Shown here in pieces: positions 23,786 to 32,430 of a DNA stretch of 33,228 nt. The notes beneath the pieces were generated by a model. The model was not told the DNA's origin, did no database searches, and was given only the letters and a program-made list of their open reading frames with translations. The DNA lies in contig CAIXUZ010000058.1 in NCBI GenBank assembly GCA_903922735.1, positions 1 through 33,228 of the forward strand, given 5' to 3'. The stretch comes from an uncultured Verrucomicrobia subdivision 3 bacterium (GTDB taxonomy: Bacteria > Verrucomicrobiota > Verrucomicrobiia > Limisphaerales > UBA11358). The position numbers and the translations under genes are program-made. Position 1 is the first letter of the stretch; each line of letters starts with the position of its first letter.

Positions 23786-25329
23786 ATGAGTTCCTCCAGT
23801 TTCACCCGTTCCGCCATGCTGAGAAAATATTCCAGCGTGTCGAACCGGTAGATGTCCAGATAGACGCCGTTGAATTCCGCGAGGCGCAGGTTTTCCCAGG
23901 TCATGTCCAGTCCCGGCAAAATATAGTAGTCGCGGATGTCTGCATTCGTGGCGGCCATCCGGGCGGCAATGGTGATGTCCGGTTTCAATCCGGCGTCCAG
24001 CCGGATTTGCCAGCGCGATGACCCCGCGCCGGTTTCCGTGTGCCGGCAGAGCACCACGGACACGCGCATTTCGCCGTTCACCAGCAGCAGGTCCGTTTCA
24101 TCGTCGTGGATGGCCGTGCCGCCCTGCGCCATGATTTGTTTCACAACCGACGCCACGATGTCCGGCCGCAGTTTGCGCAGTCGGCGGTTTTCCTCGATGA
24201 AGGTGTAATCAATGCCCGGATCGTAGCCGATGAGCCGGTAGGCGTTGACCAGCGTGCCGAAGCGATGGCTGAACGCCGTGCTCGATGGCATTTCTTCCGT
24301 CTCGTCAATCAGAATGCCGGAAATCTGTCCATGCTTTCCCCAAAGGGTGCGTAATTTTTCCAGCATCTCCTCATTGGTGAATTTCCGGCTGCGCGCCAGG
24401 ATGATTTCCCGCGCCTGCAAAAAAGTTTCCCGCTCGATGATTCCCTGATAGGCGCCCTCCTTCCGAATCCATTTTTCCGGCGGATTCGCAACATGCTTGC
24501 ATTTCAATTTGAACGACGTGCGGTGATACACGTTGTTGCCGATGTATTTTTCGTTGGTCAGGACTTCATGCACCGTCGCCCGGGTCCACTCGCGTCCGAA
24601 GTCGGTCTTGATGCCCTGTGCGTTGAGCCTGGCGGCGATCTCGGTTTCCAGCTTTCCTTCCGTGACGAAAACCTGATACATCCCGCGCACCGTTTTGACT
24701 TCCTCGTCCGGCCCCGGCACCAGAATCACGCGGTCGGTCTGGATACTTTTGTGTTCGCCCATCTTGAGCTCGCCTTTCCGGTTGCCGCCCGCGTCAATCA
24801 GCACCCGCCGCAAGCCGAATCCGGCCGTGCCGCCTTGCCGGAAGCCCAGTGTCACCAGCCGGCAGGCCCCTTGAAATACTTTTGTGGAAAGTTCCCGGCT
24901 GTATTCGCCCGCCATCATCCGTTTCACGCCCTTGATGATGGTGCTCAGCGGAGTGCCGTCATTTTCGAATTGCTCCGCGCAGAAATGCACGCCCACGCCT
25001 TTCTGCCGGCAGATAAATTCATAATGCGCGCTTTCGTCGGCGTCCTGAAACCGCCCCCACCGGCTCACGTCATAAACGAGAATGGAGGAATAACCCGCCT
25101 TGCCTTCCTCCACATCGCGGATCATTTGCGCCAGCGCATCCCGTCCCTCGATGTTCAACCCGCTTTTCCCATCGTCCGAATATTCCTTCACGATTTTCAA
25201 CCCGCGCTGCTTCGCATAGTCCAGGATGACATCGCGCTGGTTGCTCGTCGAATACTGCTGGTGCTCCGTGGACATGCGCACATACAGCGCCGCCAGCTTG
25301 TCCGGATCTTGTTCGTCATCCCAGTTCAT
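23782..25329 (-). CDS. Large serine recombinase
   Basis: The 515-aa protein has a resolvase/invertase N-terminal domain with the nucleophile in LYVRMSTEHQQYST (S20), then VYDVSRWGRFQDADESAHYEF and MMAGEYSRELSTKVFQG. A recombinase domain follows (KTVRGMYQVFVTEGKLETEIAARLN, YIGNNVYHRTSFKL), then a C-terminal region with no obvious zinc-ribbon cysteines. Such enzymes catalyse integration, excision or inversion through a phosphoserine link. The start overlaps the stop of a resolvase-like mini-gene. Given the separate tyrosine integrase at the tmRNA site, this enzyme probably serves a nested element. Confidence 0.93.
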   Translation of the reverse strand: MNWDDEQDPDKLAALYVRMSTEHQQYSTSNQRDVILDYAKQRGLKIVKEYSDDGKSGLNIEGRDALAQMIRDVEEGKAGYSSILVYDVSRWGRFQDADESAHYEFICRQKGVGVHFCAEQFENDGTPLSTIIKGVKRMMAGEYSRELSTKVFQGACRLVTLGFRQGGTAGFGLRRVLIDAGGNRKGELKMGEHKSIQTDRVILVPGPDEEVKTVRGMYQVFVTEGKLETEIAARLNAQGIKTDFGREWTRATVHEVLTNEKYIGNNVYHRTSFKLKCKHVANPPEKWIRKEGAYQGIIERETFLQAREIILARSRKFTNEEMLEKLRTLWGKHGQISGILIDETEEMPSSTAFSHRFGTLVNAYRLIGYDPGIDYTFIEENRRLRKLRPDIVASVVKQIMAQGGTAIHDDETDLLLVNGEMRVSVVLCRHTETGAGSSRWQIRLDAGLKPDITIAARMAATNADIRDYYILPGLDMTWENLRLAEFNGVYLDIYRFDTLEYFLSMAERVKLEELI

Positions 25330-25472
25330 GATTCGCCATCGGTTGCCATCTTCACGATTTTCAAGCCGTGCTGGCGGGCATGGCGGCGGATCGTTTTTAT
25401 TTGGGCGGCGATTGAATCATCCTGGCGTTGCCCGGATTTGCGCGCATGGGATGCTGTTCTAATTCGTTTCAT
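25326..25472 (-). CDS. Resolvase N-terminal-like mini-protein
   Basis: The 48-aa product MKRIRTASHARKSGQR...SIAAQIKTIRRHARQHGLKIVKMATDGES aligns with the first ~45 residues of serine recombinases, including the ARKS nucleophile position and the GLKIVK stretch also found in the downstream recombinase. The frame then stops. Its stop overlaps the recombinase ATG (ATGA), so it is part of the chain and not random debris. Start 25472 is uncertain; ATG 25508 overlaps the end of the upstream gene. It could be a conserved small partner or a truncated duplicate. Confidence 0.55.
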   Translation of the reverse strand: MKRIRTASHARKSGQRQDDSIAAQIKTIRRHARQHGLKIVKMATDGES

Positions 25473-25497
25473 GGTTTGGACATTGGCAAATTGAAAA

Positions 25498-25824
25498 TTA
25501 ATCGCCATAGGATAACCGCTGCCGCCTCGCCAATCCATCATCTCTCCGTAACACAACTTTACCCTTGCGATATATGGCGAAAACGCGTTTCCAATGTTCC
25601 GAATTAAGCTTCCGCCAGCGATACACTCGATCCCGTTCCTTCACCGGATCGGCCAGATGCCGATTGTCAGGTTTGGCCTTCCACTTCCTTTGGCTTGCCG
25701 CTTTGCTCGCCCGTTTGCAGCGCGGTCGGGAGCAGTATTTCTGGCGGAAGGCGGCTTTGGGGTTGGGGGGAAACCATTGCTGGCAGCAATGGCATTTTCT
25801 TTTGCGGCGATGTTTTTTTGGCAT
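25498..25824 (-). CDS. Cys-rich zinc-ribbon-like protein, first gene of the recombinase chain
   Basis: The 108-aa basic protein has a CHCC ... YCSRPRCKRASKAASQRKW arrangement, fitting a small zinc-binding module near residues 12-40. A helical YRWRKLNSEHWKRVF follows. It is Lys/Arg-rich (about one third), which suggests nucleic-acid binding. It lies just upstream of the mini-resolvase and recombinase on the same strand and, from memory, similar proteins recur beside this type of recombinase. No function is established. Confidence 0.75.
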   Translation of the reverse strand: MPKKHRRKRKCHCCQQWFPPNPKAAFRQKYCSRPRCKRASKAASQRKWKAKPDNRHLADPVKERDRVYRWRKLNSEHWKRVFAIYRKGKVVLRRDDGLARRQRLSYGD

Positions 25825-25859
25825 CCCGCATTGTCCCCAGCTCCCGCCCGCCCCTCACC

Positions 25860-25917
25860 CTGGATCTGATCCAGTCGATTTGGTTTTTCGCCTCATGTCC
25901 CCACAACTGGTGACATG
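25860..25917. promoter_or_regulatory. Palindromes upstream of the recombinase chain
   Basis: CTGGATC-T-GATCCAG (25860-25874) is a perfect palindrome. A second inverted repeat CATGTC/GACATG occupies 25894-25917. Both lie within 100 bp upstream of the first gene of the chain, a natural place for operator or recombinase/ParB-binding sites. Confidence 0.4.
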
Positions 25918-25990
25918 CGGAAAATCCCGCCTCTGGTAAGCTTTCCTCGTTGGGAGTTGTGTCCCGACCGAAAAACAAAGTGTTGTTGAT

Positions 25991-26019
25991 AGAGCCCAGA
26001 GTAGTGTCTGGGCTCTTTT
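25991..26019 (+). terminator. Strong hairpin with T tract
   Basis: A 10-bp perfect stem (AGAGCCCAGA / TCTGGGCTCT) with a 6-nt loop is followed by TTT on the plus strand. It sits between the end of the integrase gene and the recombinase chain. The T run favours plus-strand termination, although it could also slow minus-strand transcription after the integrase. Confidence 0.6.
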
Positions 26020-26067
26020 CATTTCCCCCTTCGCCCGTCCGGCTCGCACCTTGTCTGAAAAATTGAC

Positions 26068-27384
26068 TTATGCCGGCGCATTGGCCGCTGGCGTCGCAGG
26101 GGGCACGGATTCCTGGCTTTTCTCCTTCGGCACAATCCCAAACCACTTGGCTGCTTCCACCGGTCGCACTAGCTCGCGATAATTGGCGAACACCACGCGC
26201 GGCGAATTGCCCGCCTCCAGCGCCACTTGCGCCACGTTCTGAATCTGTGCCACCCGGTAGCTGATATACGAATGCCGGAGCGCATTGTGTTTCCAGACAA
26301 ACGTCGCCGTCGGATCCTCCGTCTTGAGTTTCGTTTCCACATCCTGCGCCAGCCAGAGAAATTGCTTCGACATGTTAGCATAATCGCAGACCAGCCCGCC
26401 CGCTTTCGCATGGTCTTTCAGCCACAGCTTCAAATTGTCAGGAATCGGCACCAGCCGCCGGCTGGCCGTCTTTGCTTTGCTCGCCTTCACCTCGATGAAG
26501 CCGTCATCCAGTCGCACCTCCGACCAGTCTAGCCGTTGCAGTTCAGCATGGCGCAAGCCGGCAAACGCGCCAATCGTGAGAAACGGAATCAATGCCGGGT
26601 TGGCGTTTTCCAGCAATAGCGCCATTTCCGCCGGCCGGAAGATTTCGATGTCCGTGTGATCTTCCCTCGCCATGGCCACCGACTTGAATTCCACCACTCC
26701 GCGGGGCAGCAACCCCCGCGCTTCCGCAAACTTGAACAGCGTTCCAATGGCACGCCGGTAATTGTTGCGTGATTTTCCCGACAACGGCTTGGTGGTGCCG
26801 GGATTCTTTTTGTCATGGTTTTCCAACTCCCGCAAAAACGTCTCAATTTCTGCCTCCGTCACCAGGCAAATCAGCCCTTTGAACTGTTTTTCAAACCGCC
26901 CCAGCCGGCCTTTCAAATCCTTCAAATAGACGTCACTGACCCCGTCGCGATCCTTGGCCGCCAATAATTCCGTGATGATTTCCGGGACGGTTTTTTTGGG
27001 CATCTTGCTCGGATGCCGCTTGGCATAGTAACGGGCCGCCTCGATGATGTCCGCGCCTTCCAGAATCTTGTATGCCTGCGCATATTGGCTGGCCACCACA
27101 TCCAAAGGCTGACCGGTCGGTTTTAGAGTTTCCATGGCGCGGACATAGCTCAACCGGTCATCGTTGGTGAGTTCCAGGACCTTCAGCTCGCCGGTGGAAA
27201 GCGCATTGGCCGTGGTTTCTGCCGCCGTGACCGCCAAAGCCAGGTCGGTGAAGTATCGGCGCTGCCGTTGATCGCCCAAGTGATGAACGACCGTGAACGA
27301 TTTGCAGCCGCGAGTCGGGGTCTTGTAGATCTTGACGGTGACATGCCCCCGCTTCACCGATATGGGGAATTTTGGCTTACTCAT
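26068..27384 (-). CDS. int: Tyrosine recombinase integrase of the tmRNA island
   Basis: The 438-aa protein has an N-terminal SAM-like core-binding region (about residues 130-230: IITELLAAKDRDG, LKDLKGRLGRFEKQF, NNYRRAIGTLFKFAEARGLL) and a C-terminal catalytic domain. Visible catalytic residues are R278 (AFAGLRHAELQRLDW), Lys near 303-305, the H-x-x-x-R-like HNALRHSYISYR block (R370) and Y402 (FANYRELV). GN replaces the usual GH. Its start is 70 bp from the tmRNA 3' end and it points away from it, the standard layout for integrases that target tRNA/tmRNA genes. It should mediate exchange between the two 24-bp copies. Confidence 0.95.
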   Translation of the reverse strand: MSKPKFPISVKRGHVTVKIYKTPTRGCKSFTVVHHLGDQRQRRYFTDLALAVTAAETTANALSTGELKVLELTNDDRLSYVRAMETLKPTGQPLDVVASQYAQAYKILEGADIIEAARYYAKRHPSKMPKKTVPEIITELLAAKDRDGVSDVYLKDLKGRLGRFEKQFKGLICLVTEAEIETFLRELENHDKKNPGTTKPLSGKSRNNYRRAIGTLFKFAEARGLLPRGVVEFKSVAMAREDHTDIEIFRPAEMALLLENANPALIPFLTIGAFAGLRHAELQRLDWSEVRLDDGFIEVKASKAKTASRRLVPIPDNLKLWLKDHAKAGGLVCDYANMSKQFLWLAQDVETKLKTEDPTATFVWKHNALRHSYISYRVAQIQNVAQVALEAGNSPRVVFANYRELVRPVEAAKWFGIVPKEKSQESVPPATPAANAPA

Positions 27385-27453
27385 AAAAGTAAGCCATTAT
27401 TGTCTGGAATCTGTCTGGAATCAAGCCTATTCCTGACAAAACCATTGTTAAAT

Positions 27454-27477
27454 ATGGTGGAGGCGGCGGGAATTGAA
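27454..27477 (-). other. Proximal attachment site inside the tmRNA 3' end
   Basis: Identical over 24 bp to 10474-10497. Integration at this sequence restores the tmRNA end, so the gene stays functional while the island occupies the other side. Confidence 0.88.
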
Positions 27478-27808
27478 CCCGCGTCCCAAGTCAACCTGCC
27501 AGCCGCGACTACATGCTTATCCCAAGTAATTTTTTCTGCTATGCGATGGCGCTTGGGCTCGAGTCGCACTGCCTAGTCCGCATGGTAAGATCTCGGCTGA
27601 CAACGCGCGGTCTCCGCTGTCAACCATGCCTGCTGTTGCGTCCATCCACCGTAGCAGGTGTCCAGTGGCGGACGTCGTGGCGCTTAGGCCGCGAGGGCTA
27701 GTTCTTCGTTAGCTTTTTGGTTTTGATGCGAATGATTTACGAGGCCAACGCATCGTCCTCGGCATGCCGCCTCTGGCGTGTTCACATGGTCGAAACCAGT
27801 GCGCCCCC
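27455..27808 (-). ncRNA. ssrA: Transfer-messenger RNA (tmRNA)
   Basis: The minus strand begins GGGGGCG at 27808, pairing with CGCCUCC before ACCA at the 3' end (27455), a 7-bp acceptor stem. GCACTGGTTTCGAC near the 5' end is the typical tmRNA start, and GCGGG-TTCAATT-CCCGC forms the T arm. The tag frame ends AACGAAGAACTAGCCCTCGC then GCC TAA (stop at 27684-27686), giving NEELALAA. The resume codon is unclear; reading back gives HSHQNQKANEELALAA. CCA is encoded. It rescues stalled ribosomes. Its 3' end is the integration target of the island. Confidence 0.95.
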
Positions 27809-27925
27809 ATCCGATTTGGCACCCCTATCATCGGTCAATTCGTTGCCAGGGTCAAATTAACAATTATTGCATGAAAGTCGGTTCGCAGGAGAAAACCGTT
27901 CCTGCCGACCAGGACCTGAATCAAG

Positions 27926-30900
27926 TTAAGGGCTGATTTGGCGGACGCGATAGAAGCGTTTGGGGGCAGCGGATGTGAGCGGCGCGTTGCTGGAGATCTG
28001 GCTGCTGTCTTGCCAGCCCGCCACCGTCCCGTTGCTGATGATGTTTGTGAGCACCTGCCAATCGGCGGCGGCAAGATCGGTGGCGGACCAGATTTCATAG
28101 GTAGTTCCCGGCGTCGCCTCCCATTGCAGCGTGGTGGTGTGCGCGACGGAATTAATATCCGTCATTGTCAGGAGCGGAGCCGACAGCGGAGTGATGACCA
28201 ACCGGTCGAAGTATGCGTTGCGATCTTCACCCGTTGACGGCGAATAGGAATCGTTCAAGAAAGCCAGACCGATGGTGTGCGTGCCCGCCGTGAGCGTCAG
28301 CGTGAATTTGTAGCTGGTCATGTTGGTGCTGGTGAGGAACCAGGTGGTTTTATTGGTGCCATCCACGGTGATCGCCACTTGTGGCAGGACGTTAGTTGCA
28401 ATGGTGCCGCCGGCGATGACTTCAAACGTGTAACTGCCGCTGGCCGTGATGCGGACGGTGGTTTCCATGCGGCCATTGCTGCTGAGGTGAACGATGCCGC
28501 CGGAAATGGTGAAATTGACGGGAGTCACATTCACGTTGGTCATGGTTTCAGCCTCAATACCCAGTCCAGGCGAATGCCGGAATGCGCCACCCAAACCCGT
28601 GAGCAGGGTGCTGCCAAATCGTGCCGCTTTCGTGCCGCTCTGGGTTTCGGTGTCCCAGCAGATTTCATCGAGCAGCACCAGGCCGAAGCCGCGGCGTTCC
28701 ATGGCCACGGCGCCCGGGCGGGACAATAACGCGGTGGGACTGTTGTCCGTGTCGCGGCCCCAACGGATTTCATCGAGGTAAAGATTGCGATCCTCCGGCG
28801 GCGCGTAGCCGTCGTTGTCAAAATAAACCGCGAGCGAATGTGTGCCGTTGGTGAGATCGGCGCTCAAGGTGTAATAGGTGTAATTGGAGGTGGTCACGTT
28901 AACGGCATCAGTGGCGCTGCCGTCAATTTTTAAAGCCATATGCGGCCAGATGTTGGTTACGGGCGTGCCTTTGGCGAGGATGTTGAAAAGGTAAGTGCCG
29001 CTCTGGGTGTTGGTGATGGTTTGTGAAACGTAACCGTTGACGTTTAGGTTCCAGGCCCCCGGATTCGTGGAGCCGGCGCTGTGATACATGTTTTCAACCT
29101 GAATGGTGCTGTAACTGGCAAGATTGAAACGCTTGCGGTAATAACGCTGGGCGATGTTGGTGGAAAGCACCTCGTTGACATTCCAAGTGCCGGCCTGAGC
29201 AATCCAGTGCATGTCATGGCTCGTCAAGCGCACGGGCGTGTTGGTGGAACTGCCGTGCAGCAACGAACTGACCGAGGTGTCGACGAAGTCGAGATCCGGG
29301 AAAAGCGCCGTCTGCGCTGCGGCGATGAATGACGCGCTGGGCTGGTGGAGCAGCAGTTTCCCTCCGTTATTGACATAGCTGGACAGAGCCGAAAGTTGCG
29401 CCGTGGCTTCTCCCCAAGCACTGTTGCTTCCGCCGATGACCAGCAAGGGAAACTTAGATGGATTGCAATTCGTCACCTCGCCCAAGACATTTTGCGCCAG
29501 CAGACCCAACTCAATAGCCTTCGCCGAAAGCGTGGAGTTGGATTCCGTCAACAGCGCCACAGCGCGCAGTGAAAGATGGTTGCTACCGGGCGCACAGTAA
29601 TTCAGCAGTCGTTGCAGCAGCACTCCCGCTAGTGGCTCCACATCGAAGCGCGACGCCAGCAGCCATTGCGAGCAGAGAATGCCGCCCGAACCAATGGGAA
29701 ATTCTACGGCGGTGGCGTATTCCATCCCGCTTTTAGAGCCGATGGAGGCCAATGAACGGAAATTCCCGCGCGACGGCATCGCCAGCGCTTTGGCCACCAG
29801 CCGGTGATCATCCGCCCACCAGCGCAGGTCGCCTTGCGTCAGCCCCTGCATCACGGGATGATCGGAGTTAGGGAACGCAAAGCTCGCGTCAAAACTTTGG
29901 AGTCGCGCTTCCGATGGCAGAAACGACGGATAGTTAGTCTGCTCCAGCACCAGCACCCAGCCGCCCTGCGCGGCATAATTCAGCCAGCGCCCCGACAGTG
30001 TGTCCGCGCCCACCTCGGCCACCGGCTCGTTGGTGAGCGCATCGCGGCCAATAATCAGCAAATTAAATTGGTCGTAAGCTGCGGTGCGTAAGTTTGTCAC
30101 CGTTGTGTATTGAAGGCCAAAGCGCGTGAGCAATCCCGCCGTGGTGGCGCGCGGGTCATACAACGCGAGTTTCACGCCCGTCGGTAGCGTGAGCACCGTT
30201 CGCGTCATGGCGGTGTAATCAAAGGAGTTGGTATAAACCACCCCGTTCGTGTCGCTCAATTCAAACTGCAGCGCGAACGAACCGGCGGCCGGCACGGTGA
30301 AAGTATTGGTATCCCGTCGCTGTCCGGCGGGCGGCAGTGAGAAAGCCCGGCTTTGCCAGGTGCCGGCTCCCGCGCGCCAGCGCAAGTTAAAATCCCCGGC
30401 AATCATCCGGTCATTGTAAATGCGCAAGGTCCGTTGCGCCGTTGCGCCGGTAAAGAAGCGAGGGCTGTATTCCTCCGGGAAAACGGCATTCGGTTCATAC
30501 GCCGCCTTCTGCGCTTGGTAGAGATAGTTGCTGCCTGGTTGCAGGCCGGTGGTGCCCCAGCCGACGGCCGGGTCTTCAAACATGGTCCACGGTCCGATGC
30601 CGTTCACGCCGTAACCCCGGTAAGCCTCAATGGCCATCCGCCATGTCATGCCTTTGGCTTGATTGCGATAATAACTGGTATCGGTGTATGCCTCGTCGCC
30701 AAACAGGATGGTGAAATCCGCCGCTGAAGTGGCCGGCACATAGAGGAATTCACCGATGTAGAGCGGTTTGGAATGGTCCCATTTCCATTGGCCGCCCGGC
30801 GTCCAACTACGGGCGATGGACTGGTCCATCCACCACGCGGCATTGGGCCAGACCTGATAATCGGGATATTCGTGCGGATAGTGCAAACCGAGGGCGTTGG

Positions 30901-32302
30901 CTTCACCGTCAGGATCCAAGTCCGCCTCGTAAGTGATGGGGCGGGTCGGATCCATGTTTTTCATCACCCGCCCCATGGCGCCGAGTTGCGTTGCCGTGGC
31001 CGAATATAATCTGTCGCCGCCGCAATGCAGGATTTCGTTCTCCAGACTCCACAGAATGATCGAGGGATGGTTCCGGTCGCGCTGCGCTGCAGCGGTGATG
31101 TGACGCGAGTAATTGGTCCAGAAAGTAGCGCTGCTTAACTTGTAGGCGTCGGGATCGCACCACACCGCACACTCTTCCACGATCAACATGCCGACCTCGT
31201 CTGCCATGTCATACCACGGCTCATCCCAGGGCTGGGTGTGGAAGCGAAGCGCCACGATGTTCCCGGCTTTGGCTTCTTGCAAAACTTGTTTGATCTGATT
31301 CGTCGTCTGCAAAGTCGTGGTGGGCCAGGAGGCCGAGGCAAGCAGATTGATTGGCGTGCCGTTCAGAAAAAATTTCCCCGACTCGGCCCAAAATTCGCGG
31401 AAACCAAACCGCGTCAGCAATTGGTCGTTCCCCTGCGTGCTGTTGATGGTCGTCTCCATCGAATAGAGATACGGATCGAGATGGCTCCAAAGATGTGCCG
31501 TGGACCAGGGTGCGGTGATATCCACCTGTAAATTGGTCAGCGCCCCGACCGTCACTTGCTGCCACGGCAGTGACAACACCGGGCTACCGGCGGCGAGCAC
31601 GCGATTGGTAAGGCTGACCGTTTGTGAAGCGGCAGTGTCGTTGCGCAACGTCAACCGCACCGTGACCTGATTGCTCCGCACGGACGGCATGACGAATACA
31701 TCGGCGATGGCAACGGCCGGCCGGCTTACCAGTTTAACCGGCTGCCAGATTCCGTATTGATAATAACGTCCGCCGATGGGTGCAATGATGTTATTTGTGA
31801 CAAAATCCCGCGCATCCGTGGCGGCTGGCTTGGTGCTGAAATTTACCGGCGCGACAAACGTCGCGGACCAGTCCGTGACACCCACGATCAATTCGTTGAT
31901 CTGGCCGGTCAAAGCATTGCTCGTTACATCGAATTCAAATGGCTCGTAACCATTCAGGTAACTGCCGATGAATGTGCCATTGAGATAGACTTGGGCGTTG
32001 TATTTGACTCCGCCAAAACGCAGCTTGAGCCGCGTGCCAGCCATGGCGGAAGGGATGGTGAAGGTATCGCGGAACCATGCGTGCTCGTTCGTGTAACCCG
32101 AAAGAAAACTCGGCACAGTAACCGCGTTGGTCACGTTGGTGGGTGGAAAATTGGTCTGGCTCGTTTTGGCATACTGCCAGGTGCCGCTAAGATCGAGCTC
32201 TGTGCGACCAGCGTGAGCCGTAGTGAAGACTCCCGTAACTGCCAGAAATACGGCATTAACAAGCAAGATCCAGCTGTTTGAATATCTATCTGAACGGGGC
32301 AT
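27926..32302 (-). CDS. Giant secreted GH2-type glycoside hydrolase with carbohydrate-binding-like modules
   Basis: The ~1458-aa protein has a signal peptide (ILLVNAVFLAVTGVFTTAHA). A GH2 sugar-binding domain follows (LDLSGTWQYAK; FRDTFTIP; VYLNGTFIGSYLNGYEPFEFDV, about 35-160), then an Ig-like domain and a TIM barrel with the acid/base Glu in WSLENE (near 425) and nucleophile Glu in YIGEF (near 520). The middle (about 690-1010) resembles a beta-galactosidase-like trimerisation/GATase fold. Two related beta-sandwich modules follow, each ending DRNxYxDxI/V, like calcium-dependent carbohydrate-binding modules. The end is a short module closing with RFYRV, often seen in verrucomicrobial secreted proteins. 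The ATG at 32302 is preferred over an upstream TTG at 32308. Confidence 0.88.
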   Translation of the reverse strand: MPRSDRYSNSWILLVNAVFLAVTGVFTTAHAGRTELDLSGTWQYAKTSQTNFPPTNVTNAVTVPSFLSGYTNEHAWFRDTFTIPSAMAGTRLKLRFGGVKYNAQVYLNGTFIGSYLNGYEPFEFDVTSNALTGQINELIVGVTDWSATFVAPVNFSTKPAATDARDFVTNNIIAPIGGRYYQYGIWQPVKLVSRPAVAIADVFVMPSVRSNQVTVRLTLRNDTAASQTVSLTNRVLAAGSPVLSLPWQQVTVGALTNLQVDITAPWSTAHLWSHLDPYLYSMETTINSTQGNDQLLTRFGFREFWAESGKFFLNGTPINLLASASWPTTTLQTTNQIKQVLQEAKAGNIVALRFHTQPWDEPWYDMADEVGMLIVEECAVWCDPDAYKLSSATFWTNYSRHITAAAQRDRNHPSIILWSLENEILHCGGDRLYSATATQLGAMGRVMKNMDPTRPITYEADLDPDGEANALGLHYPHEYPDYQVWPNAAWWMDQSIARSWTPGGQWKWDHSKPLYIGEFLYVPATSAADFTILFGDEAYTDTSYYRNQAKGMTWRMAIEAYRGYGVNGIGPWTMFEDPAVGWGTTGLQPGSNYLYQAQKAAYEPNAVFPEEYSPRFFTGATAQRTLRIYNDRMIAGDFNLRWRAGAGTWQSRAFSLPPAGQRRDTNTFTVPAAGSFALQFELSDTNGVVYTNSFDYTAMTRTVLTLPTGVKLALYDPRATTAGLLTRFGLQYTTVTNLRTAAYDQFNLLIIGRDALTNEPVAEVGADTLSGRWLNYAAQGGWVLVLEQTNYPSFLPSEARLQSFDASFAFPNSDHPVMQGLTQGDLRWWADDHRLVAKALAMPSRGNFRSLASIGSKSGMEYATAVEFPIGSGGILCSQWLLASRFDVEPLAGVLLQRLLNYCAPGSNHLSLRAVALLTESNSTLSAKAIELGLLAQNVLGEVTNCNPSKFPLLVIGGSNSAWGEATAQLSALSSYVNNGGKLLLHQPSASFIAAAQTALFPDLDFVDTSVSSLLHGSSTNTPVRLTSHDMHWIAQAGTWNVNEVLSTNIAQRYYRKRFNLASYSTIQVENMYHSAGSTNPGAWNLNVNGYVSQTITNTQSGTYLFNILAKGTPVTNIWPHMALKIDGSATDAVNVTTSNYTYYTLSADLTNGTHSLAVYFDNDGYAPPEDRNLYLDEIRWGRDTDNSPTALLSRPGAVAMERRGFGLVLLDEICWDTETQSGTKAARFGSTLLTGLGGAFRHSPGLGIEAETMTNVNVTPVNFTISGGIVHLSSNGRMETTVRITASGSYTFEVIAGGTIATNVLPQVAITVDGTNKTTWFLTSTNMTSYKFTLTLTAGTHTIGLAFLNDSYSPSTGEDRNAYFDRLVITPLSAPLLTMTDINSVAHTTTLQWEATPGTTYEIWSATDLAAADWQVLTNIISNGTVAGWQDSSQISSNAPLTSAAPKRFYRVRQISP

Positions 32303-32380
32303 CAACAAAAAGCCTAATGCCTAGTTGTTAAACGTCAAGGAACGTTGCTTTGGTTGGCCAGGTTCCGGTGAAAAATAAAA

Positions 32381-32410
32381 AACGCGGCCGGAATTTCTTC
32401 CGGCCGCGTT
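32381..32410 (-). terminator. groL rho-independent terminator
   Basis: A 13-bp perfect stem (AACGCGGCCGGAA / TTCCGGCCGCGTT) with a 4-nt loop. Read on the minus strand it is followed by TTTTTATTTTT. It lies about 70 bp after the groL stop. Confidence 0.9.
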
Positions 32411-32430
32411 CTGATTTCTCGGTTCCTCGT

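Noticed and set aside
26079..27384. Island bounded instead by the serine recombinase
   Set aside because: The 24-bp tmRNA duplicate and adjacent tyrosine integrase explain the outer boundaries; no direct repeat was found for the serine recombinase.
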